Below are positions 40,213 to 50,074 of a DNA stretch of 53,491 nucleotides, in pieces; within the stretch, counting starts at the first letter, position 1, and every line of letters starts with the position of its first letter. The position numbers and the translations under genes were made by a program. The DNA lies in contig JANQNY010000023.1 of NCBI GenBank assembly GCA_028279345.1, positions 1-53,491 on the forward strand, read 5' to 3'. The notes below the pieces were generated by a model. The model saw only the letters and a list, made by a program, of their open reading frames with translations, was not told where the DNA came from and did no database searches. Origin of the DNA: Geminicoccaceae bacterium (GTDB taxonomy: Bacteria > Pseudomonadota > Alphaproteobacteria > Geminicoccales > Geminicoccaceae).

Positions 40213-40257
40213 GCACACCCGGTTGCAGCGTCCTCACCGCCTGCTGATCGGGTGTGC
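40213..40257. repeat. Perfect inverted repeat after lpxB
   Basis: GCACACCCG (40213-40221) and CGGGTGTGC (40249-40257) are exact reverse complements separated by 27 bases. The repeat begins four bases past lpxB and ends two bases before the msrP -35. No T run follows. It could be a transcript-end hairpin or an operator site for msrP. Confidence 0.45.
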
Positions 40258-40258
40258 G

Positions 40259-40286
40259 TTGTCAGCGGATCGGGGCCGGCTACCTT
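40259..40286 (+). promoter_or_regulatory. Candidate msrP promoter
   Basis: TTGTCA (40259-40264), 16 bases, then TACCTT (40281-40286). The start would be near 40293, about 20 bases before the ATG, with AGGAGAG as ribosome site. The fit is good for msrP being its own transcription unit. Confidence 0.55.
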
Positions 40287-40313
40287 GTGCTCGCCGAGCC
40301 AGGAGAGTGATCG

Positions 40314-41270
40314 ATGCATGTTGTGCGCAGACCGGGATGGGCGTTGCCGGAACGCCTCGCGACGCCGGAAAACCAGTTCTTCGATCGTCGCCGGGCGCTC
40401 GGCGTGCTCGGCGGTGCGGCAGCCGCCACGGCGTTGCCACTATCTGCCGGCCGTGCCGCGAGCGACCTGCTGGCCGAACTCTACCCGGTCCCCCGCAACG
40501 CCCGCTACACCTTCGAGCGGCCGCTCACGCCCGAGGACTTGGTGACCTCCTACAACAACTTCTACGAGTTCGGCTCCAGCAAGCGGATCGCGCGCGCGGC
40601 ACAGGCGCTGAAGATCCAACCCTGGCAGGTGGTCATCAACGGCCGTGTCGAGCGCGAGCTGACCTTGGATGCGACCGACCTCATTCGGCAGATGCCGCTG
40701 GAGGAGCGGGTCTACAGGCTGCGCTGCGTCGAGGGCTGGTCGATGGTCGTGCCCTGGACCGGGTTCCCGATGGCGGATCTCGTGAAGTTGGCCGCGCCCA
40801 CAAGCGGTGCGCGCTACGTCCGCATGGAGACCTTCGAGGACTCGAGCATGGCGCCCGGGCAGCGCCAGTTCTGGTACCCGTGGCCCTATGTCGAGGGACT
40901 GACGCTCGAAGAAGCAACCAACGAATTGGCTTTCATCGTCACCGGTGTCTACGGCAAGCCTCTGCCGCGTCAGAACGGTGCGCCGCTTCGCTCAGCAGTA
41001 CCGTGGAAGTACGGTTTCAAGTCAATCAAGTCGATCGTGCGGTTCACGTTCACGGACACCCGGCCGGTCAGTTTCTGGGAGCGGCTTCAGGACGAGGAGT
41101 ACGGCTTCTGGGCGAACGTCAACCCGGAGGTGCCGCATCCGCGCTGGAGCCAAGCCACAGAGCGGGTTGTCGGCAGCGACGAGCGTGTTCCCACACAGCT
41201 CTACAACGGCTACGGGGCCTACGTCGCGGCCCTGTACGACGGACTGCAAGGCGAGCGCTTGTTCATGTAA
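40314..41270 (+). CDS. msrP: Periplasmic protein-methionine-sulfoxide reductase, catalytic subunit MsrP
   Basis: Molybdopterin enzyme that repairs oxidised methionines in periplasmic proteins. The 318-residue product has a twin-arginine export signal (RRR at 25-27, then ALGVLGGAAAATALPL) and the sulfite-oxidase fold, with the molybdenum-ligand cysteine at C138 (YRLRCVEGWSMVVPW). In known operons it is paired with the haem membrane partner MsrQ; no msrQ is next to it here. Flanked by its own promoter and by a gene-free stretch. Confidence 0.93.
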   Translation: MHVVRRPGWALPERLATPENQFFDRRRALGVLGGAAAATALPLSAGRAASDLLAELYPVPRNARYTFERPLTPEDLVTSYNNFYEFGSSKRIARAAQALKIQPWQVVINGRVERELTLDATDLIRQMPLEERVYRLRCVEGWSMVVPWTGFPMADLVKLAAPTSGARYVRMETFEDSSMAPGQRQFWYPWPYVEGLTLEEATNELAFIVTGVYGKPLPRQNGAPLRSAVPWKYGFKSIKSIVRFTFTDTRPVSFWERLQDEEYGFWANVNPEVPHPRWSQATERVVGSDERVPTQLYNGYGAYVAALYDGLQGERLFM

Positions 41271-41404
41271 GCCCGAGAGAGCCGGTTTCGGCGGCAGCGC
41301 AGCGGGCGACGAGGCCTATGGCTTGTCTTGTTGCACCGCAGCATGTTCTTGACGATCCTTTGGCTTTTGTCGCTTGACTGTAATCACTTACAACTTTAGG
41401 ACAG

Positions 41405-41432
41405 AAAAAAAGCCGGGTCACAGAGACCCGGC
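41405..41432 (-). terminator. Strong intrinsic terminator of the minus-strand block
   Basis: GCCGGGTC (41412-41419) pairs perfectly with GACCCGGC (41425-41432) around a five-base loop. Seven A residues at 41405-41411 give a U run on the minus strand. It lies 180 bases beyond the LysR stop and is the clearest terminator in the window. Confidence 0.9.
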
Positions 41433-41520
41433 GAGCTTGATCAGGGAGGCTTGCACTGAGGTTGAAGAGGCCGACGGCCTCATCTGAACACGTATGCTGA
41501 CATACGTTCTGCAGCTCCCT
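41405..41520 (-). ncRNA. Candidate structured RNA or 3'-UTR element ending in the terminator
   Basis: Besides the terminator, the minus-strand transcript can form ACGTATG/CATACGT (41490-41496 with 41501-41507, four-base loop) and GAGGCC/GGCCTC (41467-41472 with 41476-41481, three-base loop). A closing stem AGGGAG/CTCCCT (41443-41448 with 41515-41520) would join them in a three-way junction. The 5' end is unknown and no clear promoter was found, so this may be a processed tail of the lysR mRNA rather than an independent RNA. Confidence 0.35.
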
Positions 41521-41610
41521 CAGCGCATCTGCAGTATCCGACACGTAGGGCAGCCTTCGGCAATGCGCCATAGCTTTTGGGCATGGCAGATGTGCGCCAG
41601 CGGGACCCGC

Positions 41611-42507
41611 TCACCAGGCGCTTTCGTTGCCAACCTTCTCGAGTAGGAAGTCGCGAAACACCGCCACACGCTTCGAGTTGCGCAGTTCCTCCGGGTAAAC
41701 GAAGTAGGACGTGAAGGACGGTCCCTCGACGTGCGGCAGCACTCGCACCAGTTGGCGCCCGTGCGCCAGGTAGTCGGGTAGCGTCGCGATCCCCATGCCC
41801 GACTCGGCCGCCCGGAGCATGGCGATGACGTTGTTCACCATCAGCTTCGCTTGGCGCACCGGCTCCTGGTCACCCTGGCCGACATGCACCAGCCAGTTGA
41901 GGCTGGGCGCAGGCGGCGCGGTCTCGTTGCCGTAGACGATCAGGGCGTGCTCATCGAGCGCGTCGAGCGTTGCCGGCTCCCCGCGCGCTGAGATGTAGCT
42001 CTCCGCTGCGTAGAGATGGGTATGCCCGACCATGAGCTTCCGCCGCACGAGGTCCGGCTGGGTCGGTGCTTGCAGGCGAATGGCCACGTCGGCCTCGCGC
42101 ATGGCGAGGTCCACCTCGCTGTCCTGGACGAGCAGCGTGAGCTTGATCTCGGGGTAACGATTGCAGAATTCGGCGAGATGCGGCGTCAGCCAGCCGACGC
42201 CGAACCCGATCGTCGTGTTGATGCGCAAATGGCCCGCCGGCTTGTCCTTGCTCTCGCTCAGATGCGCTTGGGCATCCCGCATCCGAGCCGCTACGGACCG
42301 CGCCGCTTCGTGCAGTATCTCGCCCTGCTCGGTGAGCACCAGCCCGCGGGCGTGGCGGTGGAAGAGCGCCGTGCCAAGGTCCTCTTCCAGCGCACCCATC
42401 TGTCGACTGATCGCCGACTGGCTCAGGTTCAGCCCTTCCGCAGCACGGGTGAAGCTGCCCGCCTCCGCGACGGCGTGGAACACGCGGATGCGATCCCAGT
42501 CGAGCAT
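41611..42507 (-). CDS. LysR family transcriptional regulator
   Basis: DNA-binding regulator of unknown target, 298 residues. The N-terminal winged helix is typical: VFHAVAEAGSFTRAAEGLNLSQSAISRQMGALEEDLG (broadly residues 9-45), with HRHARGLVLTEQG as the wing. The substrate-binding domain starts near 90. It begins within the trxB stop (TGATG), so the two are coupled. By position it could respond to redox state, but nothing in the sequence proves this. Confidence 0.93.
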   Translation of the reverse strand: MLDWDRIRVFHAVAEAGSFTRAAEGLNLSQSAISRQMGALEEDLGTALFHRHARGLVLTEQGEILHEAARSVAARMRDAQAHLSESKDKPAGHLRINTTIGFGVGWLTPHLAEFCNRYPEIKLTLLVQDSEVDLAMREADVAIRLQAPTQPDLVRRKLMVGHTHLYAAESYISARGEPATLDALDEHALIVYGNETAPPAPSLNWLVHVGQGDQEPVRQAKLMVNNVIAMLRAAESGMGIATLPDYLAHGRQLVRVLPHVEGPSFTSYFVYPEELRNSKRVAVFRDFLLEKVGNESAW

Positions 42508-43487
42508 CAGTCGGCTCCTGCAGCGCTGTCGACCGCCGTCGAATGGGCGAGCGCGGCCAGGTACTTTTCCGCCTCCAGCGCTGCCATGCAGCCGCTACCC
42601 GCCGAGGTGACCGCCTGGCGGAAGATCTTGTCCTGGACGTCGCCCGCGGCAAAGAAGCCGGCGATCTCGGTGGCCGTGCTGTCGGATCGCGTGAGCACGT
42701 AGCCCTCCGCGTCCATGGCCACTTGTCCCTTCACCAGCGCCGTCGCCGGATCATGGCCGATGGCGACGAAGACGCCGTCGAGCGCTACCTCGCGTTCAGC
42801 GCCCGTCCGGACGTGACGCAGCCGCATGCCCGTCACGGTGGGCGGTGCATCTGCGCCAAGGATCTCGTCGACCACGTGATCCCAGACCACCTCGATCTTC
42901 GGGCTCTTGAACAGGCGCTTCTGCATGACCTGCTCGGCCCGGAGCGTGTCGCGGCGGTGGATCAACGTCACCTTCCGGCACATGTGGCTCAGATAGAGCG
43001 CCTCCTCGACGGCCGAATTGCCTCCACCGACGACCGCCACCTCCTTGTCGCGGAAGAAGAACCCGTCGCAGGTGGCGCAGGCCGACACGCCGAAGCCCAT
43101 GAAGCGCTGCTCGCTCTCGAGGCCGAGCCAGCGAGCGTTGGCGCCCGTGGCGAGGATCACGGCATCCGCCGTCAGCGCTTCACCGCCGTCCAACTCGATC
43201 GCGAAGGGGCGCGTCTTGATGTCGAGGCGGGCGACTAGGTCAGGAACCAGCTCGGCGCCGCAATGTGCGGCTTGGGCCGCCATCTGCTCCATCAGCCAAG
43301 GACCCTGGATCGTCTCGGCGAAGCCCGGGTAGTTCTCGACGTCGGTCGTGATGGCGAGCTGGCCGCCCGGCTGCAGGCCCTGGAACAGAACGGGAGCCAA
43401 AGCGGCGCGCGCGGCGTAGATCGCCGCCGTGTAGCCGGCGGGCCCGGAGCCGATGATCGCCAAGCGCAGGTGGCGGGACCGCCCCAT
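42507..43487 (-). CDS. trxB: Thioredoxin-disulfide reductase
   Basis: FAD/NADPH enzyme that reduces thioredoxin. The 326-residue product has the FAD loop GSGPAGYTAAIYAARA (13-28), the redox-active C137-A-T-C140 (SACATCDGFFF), the NADPH loop VVGGGNSAVEEALYL, and a C-terminal FAAGDVQDKIFRQAVTSAGSG. The length matches the low-molecular-weight type of about 320. A GGGAGAGG ribosome site lies upstream. Its end overlaps lysR. Confidence 0.96.
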   Translation of the reverse strand: MGRSRHLRLAIIGSGPAGYTAAIYAARAALAPVLFQGLQPGGQLAITTDVENYPGFAETIQGPWLMEQMAAQAAHCGAELVPDLVARLDIKTRPFAIELDGGEALTADAVILATGANARWLGLESEQRFMGFGVSACATCDGFFFRDKEVAVVGGGNSAVEEALYLSHMCRKVTLIHRRDTLRAEQVMQKRLFKSPKIEVVWDHVVDEILGADAPPTVTGMRLRHVRTGAEREVALDGVFVAIGHDPATALVKGQVAMDAEGYVLTRSDSTATEIAGFFAAGDVQDKIFRQAVTSAGSGCMAALEAEKYLAALAHSTAVDSAAGAD

Positions 43488-43503
43488 GACCGCCTCTCCC
43501 GAA

Positions 43504-43533
43504 AAGGTATGTTACAACTCTTTTAGCCTCCAA
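43504..43533 (-). promoter_or_regulatory. Candidate trxB promoter
   Basis: On the minus strand TTGGAG (43533-43528), 18 bases, then TACCTT (43509-43504), in an A/T-rich patch just upstream of the trxB ribosome site. It would allow trxB-lysR to be transcribed separately from the ELM1-family gene. Confidence 0.35.
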
Positions 43534-43553
43534 CCGGTGCCGGCCGGAAGCAT

Positions 43554-44504
43554 CTACGTCACAAGCCTGTCGCGTACGAGCCCGCCGATGCGTGCGGCTT
43601 CATCGAGCGGCGCCGGTGGTTGGGTCGCCGATTCCGTCCAGGGTTGGACATAGCCGCCGGCCGCGAGCGCGTCGGCGAAGCTCTGGAGTTTGGGCGGCGT
43701 GCCGGCCATCGGCCAGACGTGGACGGGCCGTCCCGCGGCGCAGGCCTCGCTGAGCATCGACGCGCTGTCGCTCGTGACGACGACGCGGTCGGCAGAACCC
43801 AGAAAGGCGCGAAATGGATTGGCCGCCTCAGAGCCGGCGTCGTAGACGGAATGTGGCACGGCGAGCGCTGCGCCGAGGCGCTCGGCGAAGCCTGCGGGGG
43901 TGCGCCGGCTTGTCGTCGCGAGGACGCTGCCGCCGAGCTGCTGCGCCAAACCATCGACAGCGGCCGCGAGCCGGTCGAGATCGGCGGCGCTGAAGGTCGC
44001 GCGTTTGGCGGGGCCGCCTACGAGGAGCGCGATCCGCGGACGCGGCAAGGCGCGGCACTCGTCCGGCAGCTCGTCCAGCGCCGCGTCGAGCGCGCGTCGG
44101 TCACTCGGGTGGAGCGCGCCGAGCGTCGTGATGATCCGCGAATCGCTGGCCGGCCGGTCGTGTGCTGGAACGATCGCGAGATCAATGCCGGAGAGCCGTG
44201 CCGGGCGCATCAGGTAGACGGTGAGGATCGCGTCGCCGGCGCGCCGCTTCAGCCAGCGCAGGACAGCGGCCGTCCGCCGTCCGCAACCGATCGCGACGCG
44301 CGGAACCGGCCCGGCGAGCACGCCGGTGGTGGCGGCATCGAGGTGGCCGATGGTGGCCGGAGCCAGGAGATCGGGCAGACGAAGTTCATGGCGATAGCCG
44401 AGCGCGATCTCCCGGCCACCGCCGAGCGCACGCAACAGGCCCTGGACCTGCCGCGCATGCCCGACCCGATCGTCCAAAAGCCCCCAGATCCGGTCCAGCG
44501 GCAA
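43554..44504 (-). CDS. ELM1 (mitochondrial fission) family protein, DUF1022
   Basis: Bacterial homologue of the plant mitochondrial fission factor ELM1; biochemical role in bacteria unknown. The 316-residue product begins IWGLLDDRVGHARQVQGLL and has the hallmark GCGRRTAAVLRWL, a central LLVGGPAKRATFSAADL, and the C-terminal VVTSDSASMLSEACAAGRPV, which resembles the donor site of GT-B glycosyltransferases such as MurG (inference). The start is uncertain: TTG at 44504, or an in-frame CTG overlapping the greA stop. Between greA and trxB on the same strand. Confidence 0.85.
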   Translation of the reverse strand: MPLDRIWGLLDDRVGHARQVQGLLRALGGGREIALGYRHELRLPDLLAPATIGHLDAATTGVLAGPVPRVAIGCGRRTAAVLRWLKRRAGDAILTVYLMRPARLSGIDLAIVPAHDRPASDSRIITTLGALHPSDRRALDAALDELPDECRALPRPRIALLVGGPAKRATFSAADLDRLAAAVDGLAQQLGGSVLATTSRRTPAGFAERLGAALAVPHSVYDAGSEAANPFRAFLGSADRVVVTSDSASMLSEACAAGRPVHVWPMAGTPPKLQSFADALAAGGYVQPWTESATQPPAPLDEAARIGGLVRDRLVT

Positions 44505-44527
44505 GCGGTCGAGCGTGGTCGTGTCGC

Positions 44528-45004
44528 TCAGTCGAAGCCGACCTTGAGAATCTCGAAATAGCGAACGCCGCCCGGGGTCGAGACCTCAACGCTGTCGCCC
44601 GCCTCCTTGCCGATCAACGCCTGCGCCACCGGCGACTGGATCGACAGAAGCCCTTCCTCGATCGCCGCCTCGTCGGGACCAACGAGGCGATAGCTCGTTT
44701 CCTCGTCGGTTTCCTCGTCGACGAGCTGCACGAGCGCGCCGAACATGATCCTGGAACCGTTCTGTTTGGCGATGTCGATCACGTCCGCGCGCGCAAGCTT
44801 GGCCTCCAGCTCCAGAATGCGGCCCTCGATGAAACTCTGGCGTTCGCGCGCCGCGTGGTACTCGGCGTTCTCCGATAAATCGCCATGCTCACGCGCCTCC
44901 GCGATCGCGCGGATCACCGCCGGACGCTCTTCGCTCTTGAGTCTCTTGAGTTCCGCCGTCAGACGGGCATGGCCGTCCGGAGTCATTGGCGTCTTTGTCG
45001 ACAT
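44528..45004 (-). CDS. greA: Transcription elongation factor GreA
   Basis: Rescues backtracked RNA polymerase by stimulating transcript cleavage. The 158-residue product has an N-terminal coiled coil whose tip carries the acidic catalytic pair ([11 protein letters not shown]42 and E45). The C-terminal FKBP-like domain includes [19 protein letters not shown]. Preceded by carB on the same strand, with a 63-base gap containing an inverted repeat. Confidence 0.97.
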   Translation of the reverse strand: MSTKTPMTPDGHARLTAELKRLKSEERPAVIRAIAEAREHGDLSENAEYHAARERQSFIEGRILELEAKLARADVIDIAKQNGSRIMFGALVQLVDEETDEETSYRLVGPDEAAIEEGLLSIQSPVAQALIGKEAGDSVEVSTPGGVRYFEILKVGFD

Positions 45005-45031
45005 ATCGAGAAGCCTCGGACGCAGAAAGCA

Positions 45032-45057
45032 GCGGCGCAGATAGGTCCGAGCGCCGC
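45032..45057. repeat. Inverted repeat between carB and greA
   Basis: GCGGCGC (45032-45038) and GCGCCGC (45051-45057) are exact reverse complements with a 12-base loop, ten bases past the carB stop. There is no T run on the minus strand. It may attenuate read-through from carB or protect the carB 3' end. Confidence 0.4.
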
Positions 45058-45067
45058 AACGGGGCCT

Positions 45068-48325
<3,258 letters not shown>

Positions 48326-48326
48326 C

Positions 48327-49481
48327 TCAGACGCTCCACGGGCGCAACAGCGCCTCGAAGCGGTCAAAGAGGTAGGCACTGTCCTGCGGTCCGGGCGACG
48401 CTTCCGGGTGGTACTGGACGGAATAGACTGGTCGTCCCTGCACCTTCAGCCCCTCGACCGTGCCGTCGAAGAGCGAGCGATGGGTGACATCGACGCCCTC
48501 GGGCACGCTCTCGGCGGATACGGCGAAACCGTGGTTCTGCGAGGTGATCTCGACCCGCCCGCTGGTGAGGTCTTTGACCGGGTGGTTCGCGCCGTGGTGA
48601 CCGAACGGCATCTTGACGGTCTTGGCCCCGAGGGCGAGGCCGAGGAGCTGGTGACCCAAGCAGATCCCGAAGAGCGGCTTGCCCGCTTCCAAGAGCTCCG
48701 CGACGACCGGCACGGCGTAAGCGCCCGTAGCTGCCGGATCCCCCGGTCCGTTGGAGAGGAAGATGCCATCCGGATCGAGCGCCATGATCTCGCCGCTCGT
48801 CGCCGTCGCCGGTACGACCGTCACCTGGAAGCCGCGTTCGGCAAGATGGCGGAGAATGTTGCGCTTGGCGCCGTAGTCGACGGCTACGACCCGCGGACCG
48901 TTGCCGGCGCCAAGCGAAAAGCCGTCGCCTAGACGCCAGAGCCCCGCATCCCATGCGTAGCGCTGCCGGCACGTGACGTGGGCCGCGAGATCGAGCCCTT
49001 CCATATCTGGCGCTTCGGCGACGGCCGCCGCGAGCTCACGGGCCGCCGCCTGGACGTCGACGACGCCGCCGACAATGCCGGCCGTCTGCGCACCTGCGTC
49101 ACGTAGCCGCCGGGTCAAGGCGCGGGTGTCCACGCCGGTGATGCCGCTGAGCTGCCGCTCACCGAGCCAGCGATCGAGCGTGTCGAGTGCGCGGAAGTTG
49201 GACGGTACTGTCGGTTCCGCGCGCAGCACGAGGCCGCGGGCCCACGGCGTCGGTGCTTCGTCGTCCTCCTCGTTCGCGCCGACATTGCCGATGTGCGGAA
49301 AGGTGAAGGCAACGAGCTGACCGGCATAGGAGGGGTCCGACAACACCTCCTGATAGCCGGTCATCGCGGTGTTGAACACGAGCTCCCCGACCACGCTGCC
49401 GGGAAGACCGAGCGCGCGGCCGAAGAAAACGCTCCCATCCTTGAGGACGAGCGCGGCGTCGAAATCGGTCAGCGATGTCAT
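48327..49481 (-). CDS. carA: Carbamoyl-phosphate synthase small (glutaminase) subunit
   Basis: Class I glutamine amidotransferase that feeds ammonia to CarB. The 384-residue product has an N-terminal CarA domain ([28 protein letters not shown]) and a C-terminal glutaminase domain with the nucleophile cysteine in [13 protein letters not shown] and the His-Glu pair in [12 protein letters not shown] used ATG 49481 ([11 protein letters not shown]); the upstream extension to 49598 crosses the divergent promoter region and has no homology. Confidence 0.96.
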   Translation of the reverse strand: MTSLTDFDAALVLKDGSVFFGRALGLPGSVVGELVFNTAMTGYQEVLSDPSYAGQLVAFTFPHIGNVGANEEDDEAPTPWARGLVLRAEPTVPSNFRALDTLDRWLGERQLSGITGVDTRALTRRLRDAGAQTAGIVGGVVDVQAAARELAAAVAEAPDMEGLDLAAHVTCRQRYAWDAGLWRLGDGFSLGAGNGPRVVAVDYGAKRNILRHLAERGFQVTVVPATATSGEIMALDPDGIFLSNGPGDPAATGAYAVPVVAELLEAGKPLFGICLGHQLLGLALGAKTVKMPFGHHGANHPVKDLTSGRVEITSQNHGFAVSAESVPEGVDVTHRSLFDGTVEGLKVQGRPVYSVQYHPEASPGPQDSAYLFDRFEALLRPWSV

Positions 49482-49532
49482 ACGATTGCCATCTGGCGGG
49501 TGCGCGAACCGCCGCGGAGAGGTACTGAGCCG

Positions 49533-49547
49533 TTGACACGGCGTCAA
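49533..49547. promoter_or_regulatory. Palindromic divergent -35 candidate between carA and yqeY
   Basis: TTGAC-ACGGC-GTCAA is a perfect five-base inverted repeat. It provides TTGACA towards yqeY and TTGACG towards carA. A -10 candidate TACCTC follows the carA-ward -35 at 17 bases; the yqeY-ward -10 (CAAATC) is poor. The 127-base divergent gap must hold both promoters, but this assignment is tentative. Confidence 0.3.
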
Positions 49548-49608
49548 GCAACGACCAAATCCGCGTGCTGATGGAGGGTTCGCAAGGCTTGCACGCAAGG
49601 AGCCCGAA

Positions 49609-50070
49609 ATGGCGGAAACGCTTCGTGATCGGCTGCAACAGCGGCTGCGCGAGGTCGGTGATCAGGACGACGGCTGTGCCGCCGCCACCCTACGACTGAT
49701 CCTGACGGCGATCCGCGAACGTGATCGCAGCCTGCACGACGACGGCCGTTCGCCGCTTGACGACGATGCGATCCGCGCGTTGCTTGCGCAGATGGTCGCG
49801 CATCGCCGTGACGAGATCGGCCGCTGCGAACGCTTCGGTCAGCTCACCATGGCTGAACGCGAGGCGCGGGAGATCGCGGTTATCTCCGATTTTCTGCCGC
49901 AGCCCCTAGATTCTGAAGAGACCGCAGCAGTCGTCGACGCGGTGATTTCGGAGACCGCGGCGAACGACCTCCGGGACACCGGTCGGGTCGTCGCCAAGCT
50001 CAAGGAGCGCTACCCCGGGCGCCTCGATCTCAAGGAGGCCAAGCGGCTGATCTGCGAACGGCTGCACTGA
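49609..50070 (+). CDS. GatB/YqeY domain-containing protein
   Basis: A 153-residue stand-alone protein related to the tail domain of GatB, the tRNA-dependent amidotransferase subunit. Family marks are LRLILTAIRERDR, ISDFLPQPLDSEE and KLKERYPGRLDLKEAKRLI. Its exact function is not established. It lies just before dnaG and rpoD, a frequent proteobacterial arrangement. AAGGAG precedes the ATG. Confidence 0.93.
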   Translation: MAETLRDRLQQRLREVGDQDDGCAAATLRLILTAIRERDRSLHDDGRSPLDDDAIRALLAQMVAHRRDEIGRCERFGQLTMAEREAREIAVISDFLPQPLDSEETAAVVDAVISETAANDLRDTGRVVAKLKERYPGRLDLKEAKRLICERLH

Positions 50071-50074
50071 GCGC

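Larger units (their letters stand above)
41271..41610. other. 340-base gene-free stretch between msrP and the LysR gene
   Basis: The two genes converge here. The plus-strand half (to about 41400) is unusually AT-rich for the window and contains a promoter-like TTGACT (41375-41380), 17 bases, TAGACA (41398-41403), which points at no gene. The rest holds a minus-strand terminator and two further hairpins, described separately. A 102-codon minus-strand frame spans the area but crosses the terminator and is unlikely to be a gene. Confidence 0.6.

Noticed and set aside
41375..41403. Plus-strand promoter-like TTGACT-N17-TAGACA after msrP
   Set aside because: Points into a terminator hairpin and then antisense to the LysR gene; probably a chance match in an AT-rich patch.
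41263..41571. 102-codon minus-strand frame between msrP and the LysR gene
   Set aside because: It runs through the strong terminator at 41405-41432 and into the msrP 3' end, with no family resemblance; the hairpins explain the sequence better.
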